The notes: generated from the sequence alone by a model not told the origin. Positions 43,369 to 52,851 are shown, counted from the stretch's first letter. The stretch: DNA of 64,000 nt from Euryarchaeota archaeon UBA462 (GCA_002506755.1 DAYD01000023.1:49517-113516); one strand, 5' to 3'. Translations and numbers: made by a program.

Positions 43369-45261
43369 ATGACCTCTAACCAGACGACTAGCTCCCGAGA
43401 GCCGACTTCGATTAGCAGAGATAGCTCCGATCTAGTGGATGAGGGCCAGATAGTGGGAAGGAAAATATGGCGAATCCTCCCATATGTTTCGAGGTATTGG
43501 AAAAGTGCGGTTGGTGGAATTGCTGCCAACGCAGGTGCTAGGGCATTCGACCTGATCCCATTCATCGCAATTGGGATGGCTGCAGACTTCTATCAGTCCG
43601 GTAGCTTTACCAGCTCCAGAGTAGAGGAAATAATGACTTCCAACCTAATTCCTGCAATAGGGCCTATCAAGTCGGAGGAGCTCGGCTTCGGTCTTTTGAT
43701 CCTATTCTGCTTTACATTTCTAGCAATTTTCCAAGGTCTTAGCAACCAGTTGTGGCAGGCTACCGCTTACAGGGCTCAGCATGATATCAGGATGGACGCT
43801 ACTAGGTCACTCATGACAATGGAGGCGTCGTACTTTGAGACTAGGCAGACAGGGAACCTTATGTCGGTATTGTCGGCTGACGTTGCTCAGCTAGAGGACA
43901 TAATATCTGATGCTAGTACAAGTATCATCAGAATAATAATTACCTTTTCAACCGCATTTCTAATTATGTTTTGGATGTCTCCAAAGCTTGCTTTGATACT
44001 ATTTGCGCCTCTGGTATTGATCATCCCCATGGTGGTTTGGTTTTCTACACGGGTTCAGAGGAAGTATCGCAAACAAAGGGAGAGCACTGGCGGGATAGTG
44101 GCCATACTAGAAAACGTCCTATCAGGAATAACTGTAGTGCAGGCATACAATGCCAAAGAGTTCGAAACATCAAGGATAGAGAACCAGAGTGGGAGCTACA
44201 GGGACATGGCAATTCAGGCCGCATTCATCAGGAACCGATTCATTCCAGGAATTTACGTCGTTGCTGGAGTATCCTTCGGATTACTGGTGTCCGCTGGTGG
44301 TTGGGTTATGGCATCCGAGGAGATCACTGTAGGACAATTTGTAACCTTCCTACTTATTTCTACTCGGATGACAATGCCTATGTTCATACTTGGGATGCTT
44401 CTTAACCAGCTACAGAAGGGGGAGGCTGCTTCAAAGAGGGTTTTTGCCATCATTGACCTAGAGCCCTCCATCAAGGACAAGGATGGAGCGATACCTCTTG
44501 ACGGCCCGATTACTTCAGTGGAGTTCGCAGCTGTCTCATTTGCCTATCCTTCATCAGAGGGCAACGTACTCAATGACATCTCTTTCTCTGCATCCTCCGG
44601 AGAGTTCCTGGGGGTCATGGGCCACACTGGTGCAGGCAAAAGTACCATACTGAAACTGGTAGAGAGGTTCTACGAACCACAGAGTGGCATGGTCTTGATC
44701 AATGGGGTAGATATCAACGACTTCCAGATAGAATCGATCAGATCAAGGGTGGGCTTCGTCTCACAAGACCCCTTCCTATTTTTCGGCAGTGTTAGGGACA
44801 ATGTGGCCTATGCTAGGAATTGCACGGAGGATCAGATCAATAGCGCCTTAGAGGCGGCAGGTGCTCTGGATTTTGTCTCTCAGCTCCCTGACGGCATGGA
44901 CACAACAGTGGGAGATAGGGGGGTTATGTTATCTGGTGGACAGAGGGCGAGAGTTAGCCTTGCTCGAGCCCTTCTGAACGATCCAGATCTACTGATTCTT
45001 GACGAGGCTAGCGCGGCTCTTGATGCCGAGACAGAAAAAAGGATACAAGAATCACTTTTCGGTAATTCAAACAGCGACAAAAAAAGAATCACGATCGCGG
45101 TTGCTCACAGGCTTGCCACCATCAGGAACGCAGACGAGATAGTAGCAATGGTCGACGGCGCTATAGTTGAGAGGGGGACTCACAAGGAATTAGTGGACAA
45201 TGAAAACGTCTACGCGTCCCAATGGTCCATACAGACTGGAGAGCTTAGCTCGGAGGAGTGA
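43369..45261 (+). CDS. ABC exporter, fused permease and ATPase
   Basis: A 630-aa MsbA/MDR-type half transporter. Residues about 40-340 hold six membrane helices (for example GLLILFCFTFLAIFQGLSNQ, FSTAFLIMFWMSP). The ATPase part has Walker A GHTGAGKST, Q-loop VSQDPFLFFG, signature LSGGQRARVSLARALL, Walker B LLILDEASAALD and the H-loop VAHRLATI. Would function as a dimer in the membrane, exporting lipid, drug or peptide; substrate unknown. The next gene starts within its stop codon (GTGA overlap). Confidence 0.93.
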   Translation: MTSNQTTSSREPTSISRDSSDLVDEGQIVGRKIWRILPYVSRYWKSAVGGIAANAGARAFDLIPFIAIGMAADFYQSGSFTSSRVEEIMTSNLIPAIGPIKSEELGFGLLILFCFTFLAIFQGLSNQLWQATAYRAQHDIRMDATRSLMTMEASYFETRQTGNLMSVLSADVAQLEDIISDASTSIIRIIITFSTAFLIMFWMSPKLALILFAPLVLIIPMVVWFSTRVQRKYRKQRESTGGIVAILENVLSGITVVQAYNAKEFETSRIENQSGSYRDMAIQAAFIRNRFIPGIYVVAGVSFGLLVSAGGWVMASEEITVGQFVTFLLISTRMTMPMFILGMLLNQLQKGEAASKRVFAIIDLEPSIKDKDGAIPLDGPITSVEFAAVSFAYPSSEGNVLNDISFSASSGEFLGVMGHTGAGKSTILKLVERFYEPQSGMVLINGVDINDFQIESIRSRVGFVSQDPFLFFGSVRDNVAYARNCTEDQINSALEAAGALDFVSQLPDGMDTTVGDRGVMLSGGQRARVSLARALLNDPDLLILDEASAALDAETEKRIQESLFGNSNSDKKRITIAVAHRLATIRNADEIVAMVDGAIVERGTHKELVDNENVYASQWSIQTGELSSEE

Positions 45262-45977
45262 TATTGTCTAGTTCGGTTGATTGGGCCGATGTTGAGCCTG
45301 GCTCCGTACTTATGGGATCGGACAATAGATCAGTCCTTTTCGGCGGTGTCGGACCAAAACATGAGGTAGTGATCAAATATCCGTTCCGAATCTCAATCAG
45401 ACCTGTCTCCCTTGAAGAAGCAGATAGAATGATTGAATCCTCCGAGGTCGAGATTGCATCCGAGTCGGAGTGGGAGCTCGCACACTCCAGAGGCCTTCTA
45501 TTTGCTGAAGAAGGGTCTACCGAAGCTCTTGCTGACACGGCACAAGACTATTGGGGCAAGGCATGTGATGGCAGGCCTCATCGAGGAAGGGGGCAGACTC
45601 CTGATGTACTCAGAGTCTGGTTGAAAGGAAATCCTTCTCGAAGGCTTCAATTTCCTGGTCAGGGATCTTCCTCTTCGAAAGTGAGACTAGTGATAAGGGA
45701 CTTGTCGGGTTGGGCCGAAGAACCCCCGAGGGTACCGTCATCCAGAAATTCATTAAGAATTCTGAAAGAAGAGGTGGTAATATGCTTACTTTTTGGAGTC
45801 ATCCCATCCTTTGTATGGGCATTTTTTAACGCCAGTGAGGGCTACATTAGGGAAGCGTGGCTAAATCTTGTTTTTGGGGGTGTGTTTATAGGCACGCTAT
45901 CTCAATTATTTTGGAGGCCTCGCCAGCCGACTTGGTTTGTTGGGTCGGGTATGATGTCCACTAACAGGGTAAAGTAA
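45258..45977 (+). CDS. Miniature formylglycine-generating-enzyme-like domain with membrane tail
   Basis: A 239-aa protein. The first 150 residues follow the FGE-sulfatase domain in outline: ADVEPGSVLMGSDNRS (usual GxFxMGS), PKHEVVIKYPFRIS, then EIASESEWELAHSRG (usual LPTEAEWEYAARGG) and a final KVRLVIR. The large middle part and the active-site Cys region of real FGE are missing, so it is probably non-catalytic. Two hydrophobic helices follow (VICLLFGVIPSFVWAFF, LVFGGVFIGTLSQLFW). Starts with GTG overlapping the ABC transporter stop. Confidence 0.72.
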   Translation: MILSSSVDWADVEPGSVLMGSDNRSVLFGGVGPKHEVVIKYPFRISIRPVSLEEADRMIESSEVEIASESEWELAHSRGLLFAEEGSTEALADTAQDYWGKACDGRPHRGRGQTPDVLRVWLKGNPSRRLQFPGQGSSSSKVRLVIRDLSGWAEEPPRVPSSRNSLRILKEEVVICLLFGVIPSFVWAFFNASEGYIREAWLNLVFGGVFIGTLSQLFWRPRQPTWFVGSGMMSTNRVK

Positions 45978-46005
45978 ACATCTGAGGGCCTCTTTGTATC
46001 AAAAG

Positions 46006-47211
46006 ATGGATGATGAGGAGCAGCTTGGAATGCCTTCCCAGGCAGTCCACGCGGGCGAGATGCACGATCCTTCTGGAGCGCATATAGATCCAATACATAT
46101 GACTTCAACTTATGTCTTTGAAGACTCGGAGGCAATTAGGGCATGGGGGGCGGGAGAGGTTGACGCCCGAGTATATTCCAGGGTTGGACACCCCAATAGG
46201 GAGGCTCTTTCGAAAAAGCTTGCTGCACTAGAGGGTTATGGGATGGAAGATAAAGTTGAAGCAGAGATATTCTCTTCTGGAATGGGTGCGGTCACGGCTG
46301 CGATAATGGGGCTTGCCGGAGCTGGCGACCATCTAGTCGCCCAGTCTGTCCTCTACGGTACCACTAATCACTTGGTCACCCAAATATTGCCTAACTACCA
46401 AATCACCTCATCGAGGGTTCCATTGCTAAATGCAGAGGGTTTAGAGCAAGAGTTAGGGGCCAACCCAAATACTAAGATCGTCTACTTAGAGACTCCAGCG
46501 AATCCTACAATGTCGGTTATCGACATACGGGAAACAGTTCGAATAGCTCATGCACACGGCGCAAGCGTAGTTGTTGACAACACATTCGCTACCCCAGTGT
46601 TGCAACGCCCACTTTCGATGGGAGCTGACGTTGTCATCCATAGCACTACGAAATTCATCAACGGTCACGGAACTGTAATCGGTGGTGCCCTAGCAAGTCG
46701 ACACCCCGATTTCATAGAGGAGGGAGGTGGGGCATTGCTACGATACATGGGAGCAGTTCCTAGCGCATTAGATTGCTGGCTTACCAGCATCGGACTAAAG
46801 ACACTGCCTCTAAGGATGAGGGAGCACTGTTCCAATGCGAGGGCGCTAGCTAGCTTTCTAGAGTCTAGTGACAAGGTCGGACGAACTTATTGGCCGGGTT
46901 TACCGAGTCATCCACAGCACGAAGTTGCAACTAAGCAAATGGATGACTTTGGAGCCATGATAACGATTGATCTCGGTGATGCGATTTCCGCTTGCCGCTT
47001 CATGGATGCTTTGCAAATGTCATCTCTAGCAGTAAGCCTAGGAAACGTTGACACTCTTGTGCAGCACCCAACTTCGATGACTCACAGGCTAATGACCGAG
47101 GAAGACAGATTGGCAGTTGGGATCACACCCGGAATGATACGGATCTCTGTAGGGATAGAGTCTCCAGAGGACATAATTTCTGACTTCGAGAGAGCTTTAG
47201 AGCAAGTCTAG
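46006..47211 (+). CDS. PLP-dependent transsulfuration enzyme (cystathionine synthase/lyase family)
   Basis: Cys/Met metabolism PLP enzyme, 401 aa. YSRVGHPNREAL and SSGMGAVTAAIM are the family's tyrosine and PLP-phosphate segments; VVVDNTFATPVLQRP follows, and the Schiff-base lysine is in HSTTKFINGHG. It could be cystathionine gamma-synthase, gamma-lyase, O-acetylhomoserine sulfhydrylase or methionine gamma-lyase; I cannot separate them by eye. Start ATG 46006 is preferred over a TTG at 45994. Confidence 0.93.
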   Translation: MDDEEQLGMPSQAVHAGEMHDPSGAHIDPIHMTSTYVFEDSEAIRAWGAGEVDARVYSRVGHPNREALSKKLAALEGYGMEDKVEAEIFSSGMGAVTAAIMGLAGAGDHLVAQSVLYGTTNHLVTQILPNYQITSSRVPLLNAEGLEQELGANPNTKIVYLETPANPTMSVIDIRETVRIAHAHGASVVVDNTFATPVLQRPLSMGADVVIHSTTKFINGHGTVIGGALASRHPDFIEEGGGALLRYMGAVPSALDCWLTSIGLKTLPLRMREHCSNARALASFLESSDKVGRTYWPGLPSHPQHEVATKQMDDFGAMITIDLGDAISACRFMDALQMSSLAVSLGNVDTLVQHPTSMTHRLMTEEDRLAVGITPGMIRISVGIESPEDIISDFERALEQV

Positions 47212-47227
47212 ATGTCCATATGAATAC

Positions 47228-48127
47228 CTAAGAGCTCCTTCCTATTAGAGGGAAGATCTCTGGAGTCCTTCTCCTGTAATCTAAGTATTCTTGGTCCTCA
47301 CCCCATTTCTCCATTGCTCTTCTATCGAGAATGGGAACTCCACTTAGCTTAGTGAGAAGAAGGAAAACAAAGATGGGAGAAATCCACGCAAAAAACTCCC
47401 ATCCACTGAAGCATGGTACTCCAAATAGCGCAATCCCTGTCCATAGAATTATCTCGCCGAGGTAATTAGGATGCCTAGAGTATGACCAGAGACCCTCTTC
47501 GATCCATTTTCCTTCATTTGCCTCCTTTCTGTTGAATGCAGATTTCTGGTTGTCTGCGACAACCTCTATCGAGAATCCGGTCAACCATAGGAGACCTCCT
47601 GCTGCATCCCAGAAGCCAAGAGCGACTGACTCGCCAGACTGGCTGTTAATCACAATTACCACATTCATGGTAATGAAGACCCAAAGGCCCTGTAAGGTCC
47701 AAGGAACTAGGAACCTTATTGGAGATGTCTTAAGATCGTCAAATCTGCCATCTCTGCCTTTATGGTGAATCCGAAGAAATAGGAAGCTGGATAGCCTAAG
47801 TGCCCAAACAATAACAAATCCTGTGACCAAGATTTCCCTAAGCCCGGGACCCTCTTCGAATGAACCCATCCAAAGTGTAAATATTGCCAAAATAACGTAG
47901 GTTAACCCTCCTGTGATATCATAGAAGCGCTCTGTTTGAAGTATGGAACCCGGTATCCAACCTGTCCATTGGATGCTGAAGCAAATAATAGCGGAGAGGG
48001 CTACTGAGGATATTCCTAGAAATTCAACAGACTCCCGCTGTACAGCAAGAACAAGCAGTGATGTGATTGTTACTGAAACCACCACAACAATTGAGCTTAA
48101 CCTAATTTCGCTAGCTGTCATGGACAC
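47228..48127 (-). CDS. DUF1295 membrane protein (steroid-reductase/methyltransferase-like)
   Basis: Integral membrane protein, 299 aa, about seven helices. C-terminal motif EEGLWSYSRHPNYLGEIILWTGIALFG is the DUF1295/isoprenylcysteine methyltransferase-like and 5-alpha-reductase signature, and FLFLRIHHKGRDGRFDDL precedes it as usual. Family members act on lipids or isoprenoids with NADPH or SAM; the present substrate is unknown. It is convergent with the transsulfuration gene. Confidence 0.85.
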   Translation of the reverse strand: MSMTASEIRLSSIVVVVSVTITSLLVLAVQRESVEFLGISSVALSAIICFSIQWTGWIPGSILQTERFYDITGGLTYVILAIFTLWMGSFEEGPGLREILVTGFVIVWALRLSSFLFLRIHHKGRDGRFDDLKTSPIRFLVPWTLQGLWVFITMNVVIVINSQSGESVALGFWDAAGGLLWLTGFSIEVVADNQKSAFNRKEANEGKWIEEGLWSYSRHPNYLGEIILWTGIALFGVPCFSGWEFFAWISPIFVFLLLTKLSGVPILDRRAMEKWGEDQEYLDYRRRTPEIFPLIGRSS

Positions 48128-48266
48128 ATTTTATTGCAATAATGACTCAAATTAAAATTTTGTTTAGCAGATTTACAACTAATTTAGCAGTGAGGGTAAG
48201 GTCACTGAATAGGGGGGAGAAAGAGGTCTGAACAAGTCCTGTTAAAGGTGTAAAGTCCTAGAACAC

Positions 48267-49358
48267 TCATTCCTTAATGCCCCTGTCCCTGTCATCTATT
48301 TGGGAAGCACTGCTACCGGTAATAATTCCCCATCTGGCCTTGAGTACACCGATTCCATAATCCCACAGTAGCAGGAAAGAAACCACTGATGACAACAATA
48401 TAGTCAATCCTCCTTTGCTGGGCGATGGACCTCTGTAAGCACCCACCCAAGCTACTAGGTTGAAAATTATGACAAGAGTGGGAAGCTGGTGGACTGCCAT
48501 CCTCTCAGGCCCGATTGGTACTGCTTCCGTCGAGATATCCCAGAAATTGGGCCAAGCTAAGCCCCCGCTTGCGCAGCCCCAAGCGAACCCAATGACGGAC
48601 ATAGTTACAAGTAGCGGGAAAAAGGAGACCATGCCGTGGCTCCACCCCCATAGGCTAGGATATCTATTACCTGCTAAGGCTCTGACTAGCCCGTAATTTT
48701 GTATCTGCTTTCTTACTTTTGAAATACTTCGTCTCCTATGCCACATGATATTGCTGCCGTCGGACCACAATTTGTGACCTTCTACCTTGATTCTGTGGTC
48801 TAACATCACGTCCTCAGCGCCAATGGCACCGGAGTCAAATCCTCCAACATCTTCCAAGACTTTCCTTCGGTAAGCGGAGTTTACCCCTGGTAGCTGATCA
48901 ACCTCTTCGAGATTCTCCCCGGTCTTCCTTCCATAGTTTGTCCCCGCAGTCAGATATACGTTTGAGAATGCAACATCAATTGCCCTTTGCCACGTGTTAG
49001 ACTCATCAACGGGGGCGAAATTTGGCCCTCCGACTCCTGAAACCTCTGCTCTGTCAAACCAACGCACTAGTCGCTCCACCCATTTCTCCGGGACTATCAC
49101 ATCGTCATCTGTGAAGATAACAATCTCAGACTCTGTCTCTTCGATAGCAACATTGCAAGCATCGGCTCTGGTCATTGATCCTTTGTCGTCAACATAACGT
49201 ACTTTCCTGTCTTCTGCCACCTTTCTTGCCGAATCGTCTTTTGGACCTACTACGACAACCTCGAGGTCTTCGTAGGTCTGTCTTGAAAGTCCATCAAGGA
49301 CTACACCCAGTTCCTCCGCGTTATCGACGGAGGGAATGATCACGCATGCCCTTGCCAC
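48267..49358 (-). CDS. Family 2 glycosyltransferase with membrane tail
   Basis: A 363-aa GT2 enzyme. VIIPSVDNAEELGVVLDGLSRQ starts the GT-A fold, IVIFTDDDVIVPEKW holds the DxD metal motif, and GVNSAYRRKVLEDVGGFDSGAIGAEDVMLDHRIK is the acceptor-side ED motif. Two or three membrane helices follow (FFPLLVTMSVIGFAWGCA, LPTLVIIFNLVAWVGAY). It likely extends a membrane-linked glycan. A 139-bp AT-rich gap without gene lies between it and the DUF1295 gene. Confidence 0.88.
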   Translation of the reverse strand: MARACVIIPSVDNAEELGVVLDGLSRQTYEDLEVVVVGPKDDSARKVAEDRKVRYVDDKGSMTRADACNVAIEETESEIVIFTDDDVIVPEKWVERLVRWFDRAEVSGVGGPNFAPVDESNTWQRAIDVAFSNVYLTAGTNYGRKTGENLEEVDQLPGVNSAYRRKVLEDVGGFDSGAIGAEDVMLDHRIKVEGHKLWSDGSNIMWHRRRSISKVRKQIQNYGLVRALAGNRYPSLWGWSHGMVSFFPLLVTMSVIGFAWGCASGGLAWPNFWDISTEAVPIGPERMAVHQLPTLVIIFNLVAWVGAYRGPSPSKGGLTILLSSVVSFLLLWDYGIGVLKARWGIITGSSASQIDDRDRGIKE

Positions 49359-49396
49359 GGTTAATCAGGATGGGGGGGCATTGATGAGTCCACGGG

Positions 49397-50143
49397 TCAG
49401 TCGTTGACTATACGAGGCGCTAGAAAGTACACCCAGCTGGCACCACCTTCGTTGCTAGACCATGTGAGTCTTAGGGGGTATTTCTCACCGAACTCCATTG
49501 AGACCTCCTCTGTAAGTCCACCAGCCAGCTTCTTCGTTAGGTCGCCTAGGTATTGGAGTGAGTAGGTTGAGTGCGTCGGTGCCTCGCAGACCAGATCGCT
49601 AAGCTCTCCGGACTCGAATTTGACGTTTACACCCTCTCCCGCCTCAACAGTGACCGATACCGAGAGGTGGTTCTTGTCCATGCTAAGGTCCACTTCGCCG
49701 CCCACGAACTTGGCAGCCCTTAGGGCCCTAGAGAGCTTCTCCGAGCCCAATGTAGCCTTGGATTTGAAATTAAGCTCGGGCTGGTTGGGGTTTTCCATTG
49801 TACTTGTGTCGATTCCCCTTAGAATCATTAGTACCTCTCCTACTCTAACGTTAATAGCGCCAACCGCATCATCATAGTCCATTTGGACAAGATCACTGGG
49901 CCCTGCGAGTGTTAGGAGGTCGCGCATCTTGCCCAAATCAAGACCAATTTCCACGGGCTCAACTTCGTAGGTCTCAAAGCACTCGTCGGCAATTGTTGCT
50001 GAGAGCAACGCCACATGCGAACCGTCTACTACGGACACTCTAAGCCCCTTCTCGCCCCAAACTAACTTGGCCTCAGTTGTCAATACGGACAAAATGTCCA
50101 CAATTTCCCTCATCAATTGCTGCTTCGCGGTTATCTTCAGCAT
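49397..50143 (-). CDS. pcn: DNA polymerase sliding clamp (PCNA)
   Basis: Ring-forming processivity factor for DNA polymerases, 248 aa, normal length. MLKITAKQQLMREIVDIL, the DGSHVALL motif (usual DPANVALV region), the interdomain connector around IDTSTMENPNQPELNF and the C-terminal LAPRIVND, where PIP-box ligands dock near, are in place. It is a trimer in archaea. Downstream of the TFS gene on the same strand, forming an information-processing cluster with nop5 and fibrillarin. Confidence 0.96.
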   Translation of the reverse strand: MLKITAKQQLMREIVDILSVLTTEAKLVWGEKGLRVSVVDGSHVALLSATIADECFETYEVEPVEIGLDLGKMRDLLTLAGPSDLVQMDYDDAVGAINVRVGEVLMILRGIDTSTMENPNQPELNFKSKATLGSEKLSRALRAAKFVGGEVDLSMDKNHLSVSVTVEAGEGVNVKFESGELSDLVCEAPTHSTYSLQYLGDLTKKLAGGLTEEVSMEFGEKYPLRLTWSSNEGGASWVYFLAPRIVND

Positions 50144-50207
50144 ATGCTCTCAACCTAACCCTCTAGTTAGGAGGCTCTTGATGCTTATTGGTATGAAGCT
50201 AGATGGA

Positions 50208-50588
50208 TTATTGGTACTCTCTCCATCTGTGGCCGCAGGATTCGCATGTGCATATCTTTGTCTCAGGTTCATCCGAGGACCTAGTTTGCATCATTTCCAC
50301 GTAAGTCCTGTCTTCGTCGCATTTTGGGCATAGGTAATCTCCGACCCTTAGTGTGCCTCTAGGGCCATCTTCTTCTACCACTTCGGTGAGGTGTTTGAGG
50401 TCCTTGGAACCTGTCGAAGCCATTGTGTTGGAGAGATCGATGGTCTCTCCCGTCATTGGATCTGTGAACTCTGATCCCTTTCCGTCCGCACCAGAAAGAG
50501 GCCCTTCGTACCCGCATTTGTAATCTGGACACTTGATTTCGCCCCGATCATCTGGATAGGAAAGGGCACCGCATACTGGGCAAAACAT
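50208..50588 (-). CDS. tfs: Transcription elongation factor TFS (TFIIS/RPB9-like)
   Basis: Stimulates RNA cleavage by stalled archaeal RNA polymerase. N-terminal zinc ribbon CPVC...CPDYKC; C-terminal ribbon CPKC...CESC with the catalytic acidic hairpin SSDEPETK and CGHRWREYQ. 126 aa, slightly longer than usual (about 105) through a linker of Ser/Thr/Asp residues. Located 64 bp upstream of pcn on the same strand; probably co-transcribed. Confidence 0.95.
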   Translation of the reverse strand: MFCPVCGALSYPDDRGEIKCPDYKCGYEGPLSGADGKGSEFTDPMTGETIDLSNTMASTGSKDLKHLTEVVEEDGPRGTLRVGDYLCPKCDEDRTYVEMMQTRSSDEPETKICTCESCGHRWREYQ

Positions 50589-50713
50589 TCAATCCACTCC
50601 GTTATCGCACTGCGCTAACCATCAATGGCCTTAGCACAGAGACTATTCAACTATTCGTCTCAATAGATAGATCACTCCGCACCGTTCAAGCAGTAAGTCC
50701 GCTTGGAAGGGGC

Positions 50714-51712
50714 GTGAAAATCCATTTCGACTGGAGATTGGCCAGAGTTGTAGATGACAATTGTGAGGTAGTGGATGAAATAGAGTGGGACGGTCGGATT
50801 ACTCCTTCCACCATCGCCAGGAGACTTGGGAAAATACAGAGCGGTCGATTACTTCCCGAAGTATCAACTCTTGTGGAAAGGTTCCCAGACGCAGAGATTG
50901 ACAAAATGGGCGCTATAAATGACCCTGATTGGCCTCAACACGATGACGAGAAAGATGTCTTTCAGATGGCAACGGTGGAACTTGCCAAAATGAAAGTGGC
51001 CGACTCCTCTGGGGATATTGACAGGAGGCTAGACATGCTAGTATCCTCCGCCGTTGAACTTAGGGCCTCATGGACAACCTCTGAGGCAAGATGTGTGGAG
51101 TGGGCGGGACTATTCATCACTGAGGCAGATCTTGATCTTCAGAGGTCAGCGATCCCACGAGCAATAGCAGACTCCTCGAAAATTTCGGACGCATCTGATA
51201 AATTGGGTGTTAGCCCTCCAAAACACGAGCCTTCCGAATTGGAATGGAATTCCATGAGATCGCAAGCACAATTTGTCGTCGATACCTCATCTATGTTAAA
51301 TCAGCAGGAGGATGCAATAAGGGAGATGGCGAGTTCCCATGTCCCTTCACTCAGTGCCCTTTTGGGGCCAATCTCAGCTGCTAAGTTGGTAGTGCTGGCA
51401 GGCGGGAGAGAGAGGCTGGCTAGGATGCCCTCTGGGTCCTTGCAGGTTCTTGGAGCCCATGCAGCGATGTCCGCTCACAGGAGAGGGGCACCCCCTCCGA
51501 AGCATGGGGCAGTCTTGTTCTCGATGCCTCAGATCAGTCGATCCCCAAGGTGGGTAAGAGGCAAGATTGCAAGGTTCCTCGCAGGCAAGGCGAGTATTGC
51601 TGTCAGAGTTGACCATTTCGAGGGAGATCCGTGGAGCAAGAAGCAAGTGGATGAGATTAACAAGGAAATCAATGCAATACGAGAAAAATTCCCTCGGCCA
51701 CCCAAGAGGTGA
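50714..51712 (+). CDS. nop5: C/D box sRNP scaffold protein Nop5
   Basis: Archaeal Nop56/58 homologue that bridges fibrillarin and L7Ae on C/D box guide RNAs for 2'-O-methylation. The NOP domain is clear: VPSLSALLGPISAAKLVVLAGG, MPSGSLQVLGAHAAMSAHRRGAPPPKHGAV and RGKIARFLAGKASIAVRVDHF. Residues about 100-240 form the coiled coil. 332 aa, shorter than most Nop5 (370-410) with a reduced N-terminal domain. Fibrillarin follows; its SD GAGGTGAT covers the nop5 stop codon. Confidence 0.94.
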   Translation: MKIHFDWRLARVVDDNCEVVDEIEWDGRITPSTIARRLGKIQSGRLLPEVSTLVERFPDAEIDKMGAINDPDWPQHDDEKDVFQMATVELAKMKVADSSGDIDRRLDMLVSSAVELRASWTTSEARCVEWAGLFITEADLDLQRSAIPRAIADSSKISDASDKLGVSPPKHEPSELEWNSMRSQAQFVVDTSSMLNQQEDAIREMASSHVPSLSALLGPISAAKLVVLAGGRERLARMPSGSLQVLGAHAAMSAHRRGAPPPKHGAVLFSMPQISRSPRWVRGKIARFLAGKASIAVRVDHFEGDPWSKKQVDEINKEINAIREKFPRPPKR

Positions 51713-51713
51713 T
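51706..51713 (+). promoter_or_regulatory. Shine-Dalgarno of fibrillarin overlapping the nop5 stop
   Basis: GAGGTGAT, a full-strength match to the anti-SD, contains the TGA that ends nop5 and sits just before a TTG at 51717. This decides between the TTG and an upstream ATG at 51672 that would overlap nop5 by 41 bp. Confidence 0.65.
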
Positions 51714-51716
51714 TTC

Positions 51717-52427
51717 TTGGCTTCAAGACATGACAAACTAGGATGGGGGGTAAAGAAACAGGGAAGGTCGTTATGGACAAGGAACGCCGTCAAGGGGATA
51801 TCTGTCAGAGGGGAAAGTAGGAAGAGAGAAGGAAGAATTGAGTGGAGAAAATGGGATCCAACAAGGTCCAAGGTAGCAGCCGCCCTAATCAGAACCTCCG
51901 GTGACCCTTCTTTCCTTCTACCAGATCCTGGATCTAACTGCCTCTATCTAGGGGCTTCAATAGGCGGTACTGTAAGCCACATACACGACATAGTCTGCGG
52001 GGCAGACAACCATCATGGGGGGCAGATAGTCGCAGTCGAGATATCGCCAAGAATGGTCAGGGACTTGGCCTCACTATCAGATAGTAGGTCTGGGCTAGTC
52101 CCTGTGATGGCCGATGCCAGGAGGCCAGAGGAAGTTGCACCCTTTCTAAGTAGCAAAGTCGATTGGATACATCAAGATCTAAGTATCGCGGATCAGGCAG
52201 AGACCTTCCTGAAAATATGCTTATCTTTTCTGTCCCCAGGAGGCAAATCTCTACTTAGCCTCAAGGCAGCTAGCGAGAGATCTTCAGATGGCGATGACAA
52301 ATCTAGATTCAATAAGGCCGAAAGAACACTAAATGAATCTGATTTGAGGCTTATCGAGAGGATTGACCTAAGAGGAATGGAGGAGCAGCATGTGCTTTTT
52401 GTCTGCGAGTTCAATCCTACCAGTTAG
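51717..52427 (+). CDS. flpA: Fibrillarin-like rRNA/tRNA 2'-O-methyltransferase
   Basis: SAM-dependent methyltransferase of C/D box RNPs, 236 aa from the TTG at 51717. WDPTRSKVAAALIR, the SAM-binding LYLGASIGGTVSHIHDIV, VAVEISPRMVRDL, VMADARRPE and WIHQDLSIADQAETFL follow the fibrillarin order. ATG at 51672 is an alternative start. The extended N-terminus and some substitutions (LSLKAASERSS for the usual IKARSID) make it a divergent member. Coupled to nop5, its physical partner. Confidence 0.92.
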   Translation: MASRHDKLGWGVKKQGRSLWTRNAVKGISVRGESRKREGRIEWRKWDPTRSKVAAALIRTSGDPSFLLPDPGSNCLYLGASIGGTVSHIHDIVCGADNHHGGQIVAVEISPRMVRDLASLSDSRSGLVPVMADARRPEEVAPFLSSKVDWIHQDLSIADQAETFLKICLSFLSPGGKSLLSLKAASERSSDGDDKSRFNKAERTLNESDLRLIERIDLRGMEEQHVLFVCEFNPTS

Positions 52428-52851
52428 CACCGACCAATAGTAATCCAAGGATCGCCGACCCTCCCCAAATTAACATAAATAGGGCAAAAATACCAATTGC
52501 TATCCAGGCAACTATCTGAGCAGCCTTTGCAAGACCTTCGTCAGGGTGTCCGGGGTGTTGTCTAGTGATTGCAAGTGCTCCATTAGCCAAAATAAGACCC
52601 GGTACCGCGGTGCAAACCGAGCACATCACGACTCCCAGTATTGAGAGTACTAAAGCGGCAACCGCATTAGTTTGAGGAGCCATCATCATCGGCCCTCCTG
52701 CTTGGACGTAGATTTGTTGCTGGGACTGAACCCCAGTTGCCGGCGTCCCTTGGAAAACTTCGGTAGAATCGGGTTGTTCGTTCGCCTGTTCTGGTTTGAT
52801 CCAATCAGGTACATCCTCGTTCATATTAGTTTGATGTTGCCGCCTTCTCAT
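52417..52851 (-). CDS. DUF4190-like small membrane protein
   Basis: A 144-aa protein with a polar Gln/Pro-rich N-terminal half and two membrane helices: AVAALVLSILGVVMCSVCTAVPGLILANGALAI and AAQIVAWIAIGIFALFMLIWGG. The loop with HPGHPDEGLAKA between them matches the DUF4190 pattern seen in many uncharacterised proteins. Start at 52851 or at 52824 (MNEDVPDW). Its end overlaps fibrillarin by 11 bp in convergent orientation. Confidence 0.8.
   Translation of the reverse strand: MRRRQHQTNMNEDVPDWIKPEQANEQPDSTEVFQGTPATGVQSQQQIYVQAGGPMMMAPQTNAVAALVLSILGVVMCSVCTAVPGLILANGALAITRQHPGHPDEGLAKAAQIVAWIAIGIFALFMLIWGGSAILGLLLVGANW

Noticed and set aside
48128..48266. Small gene or RNA in the AT-rich gap upstream of the DUF1295 gene
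   Set aside because: No reading frame, tRNA fold or convincing hairpin; it probably only holds promoter sequence.
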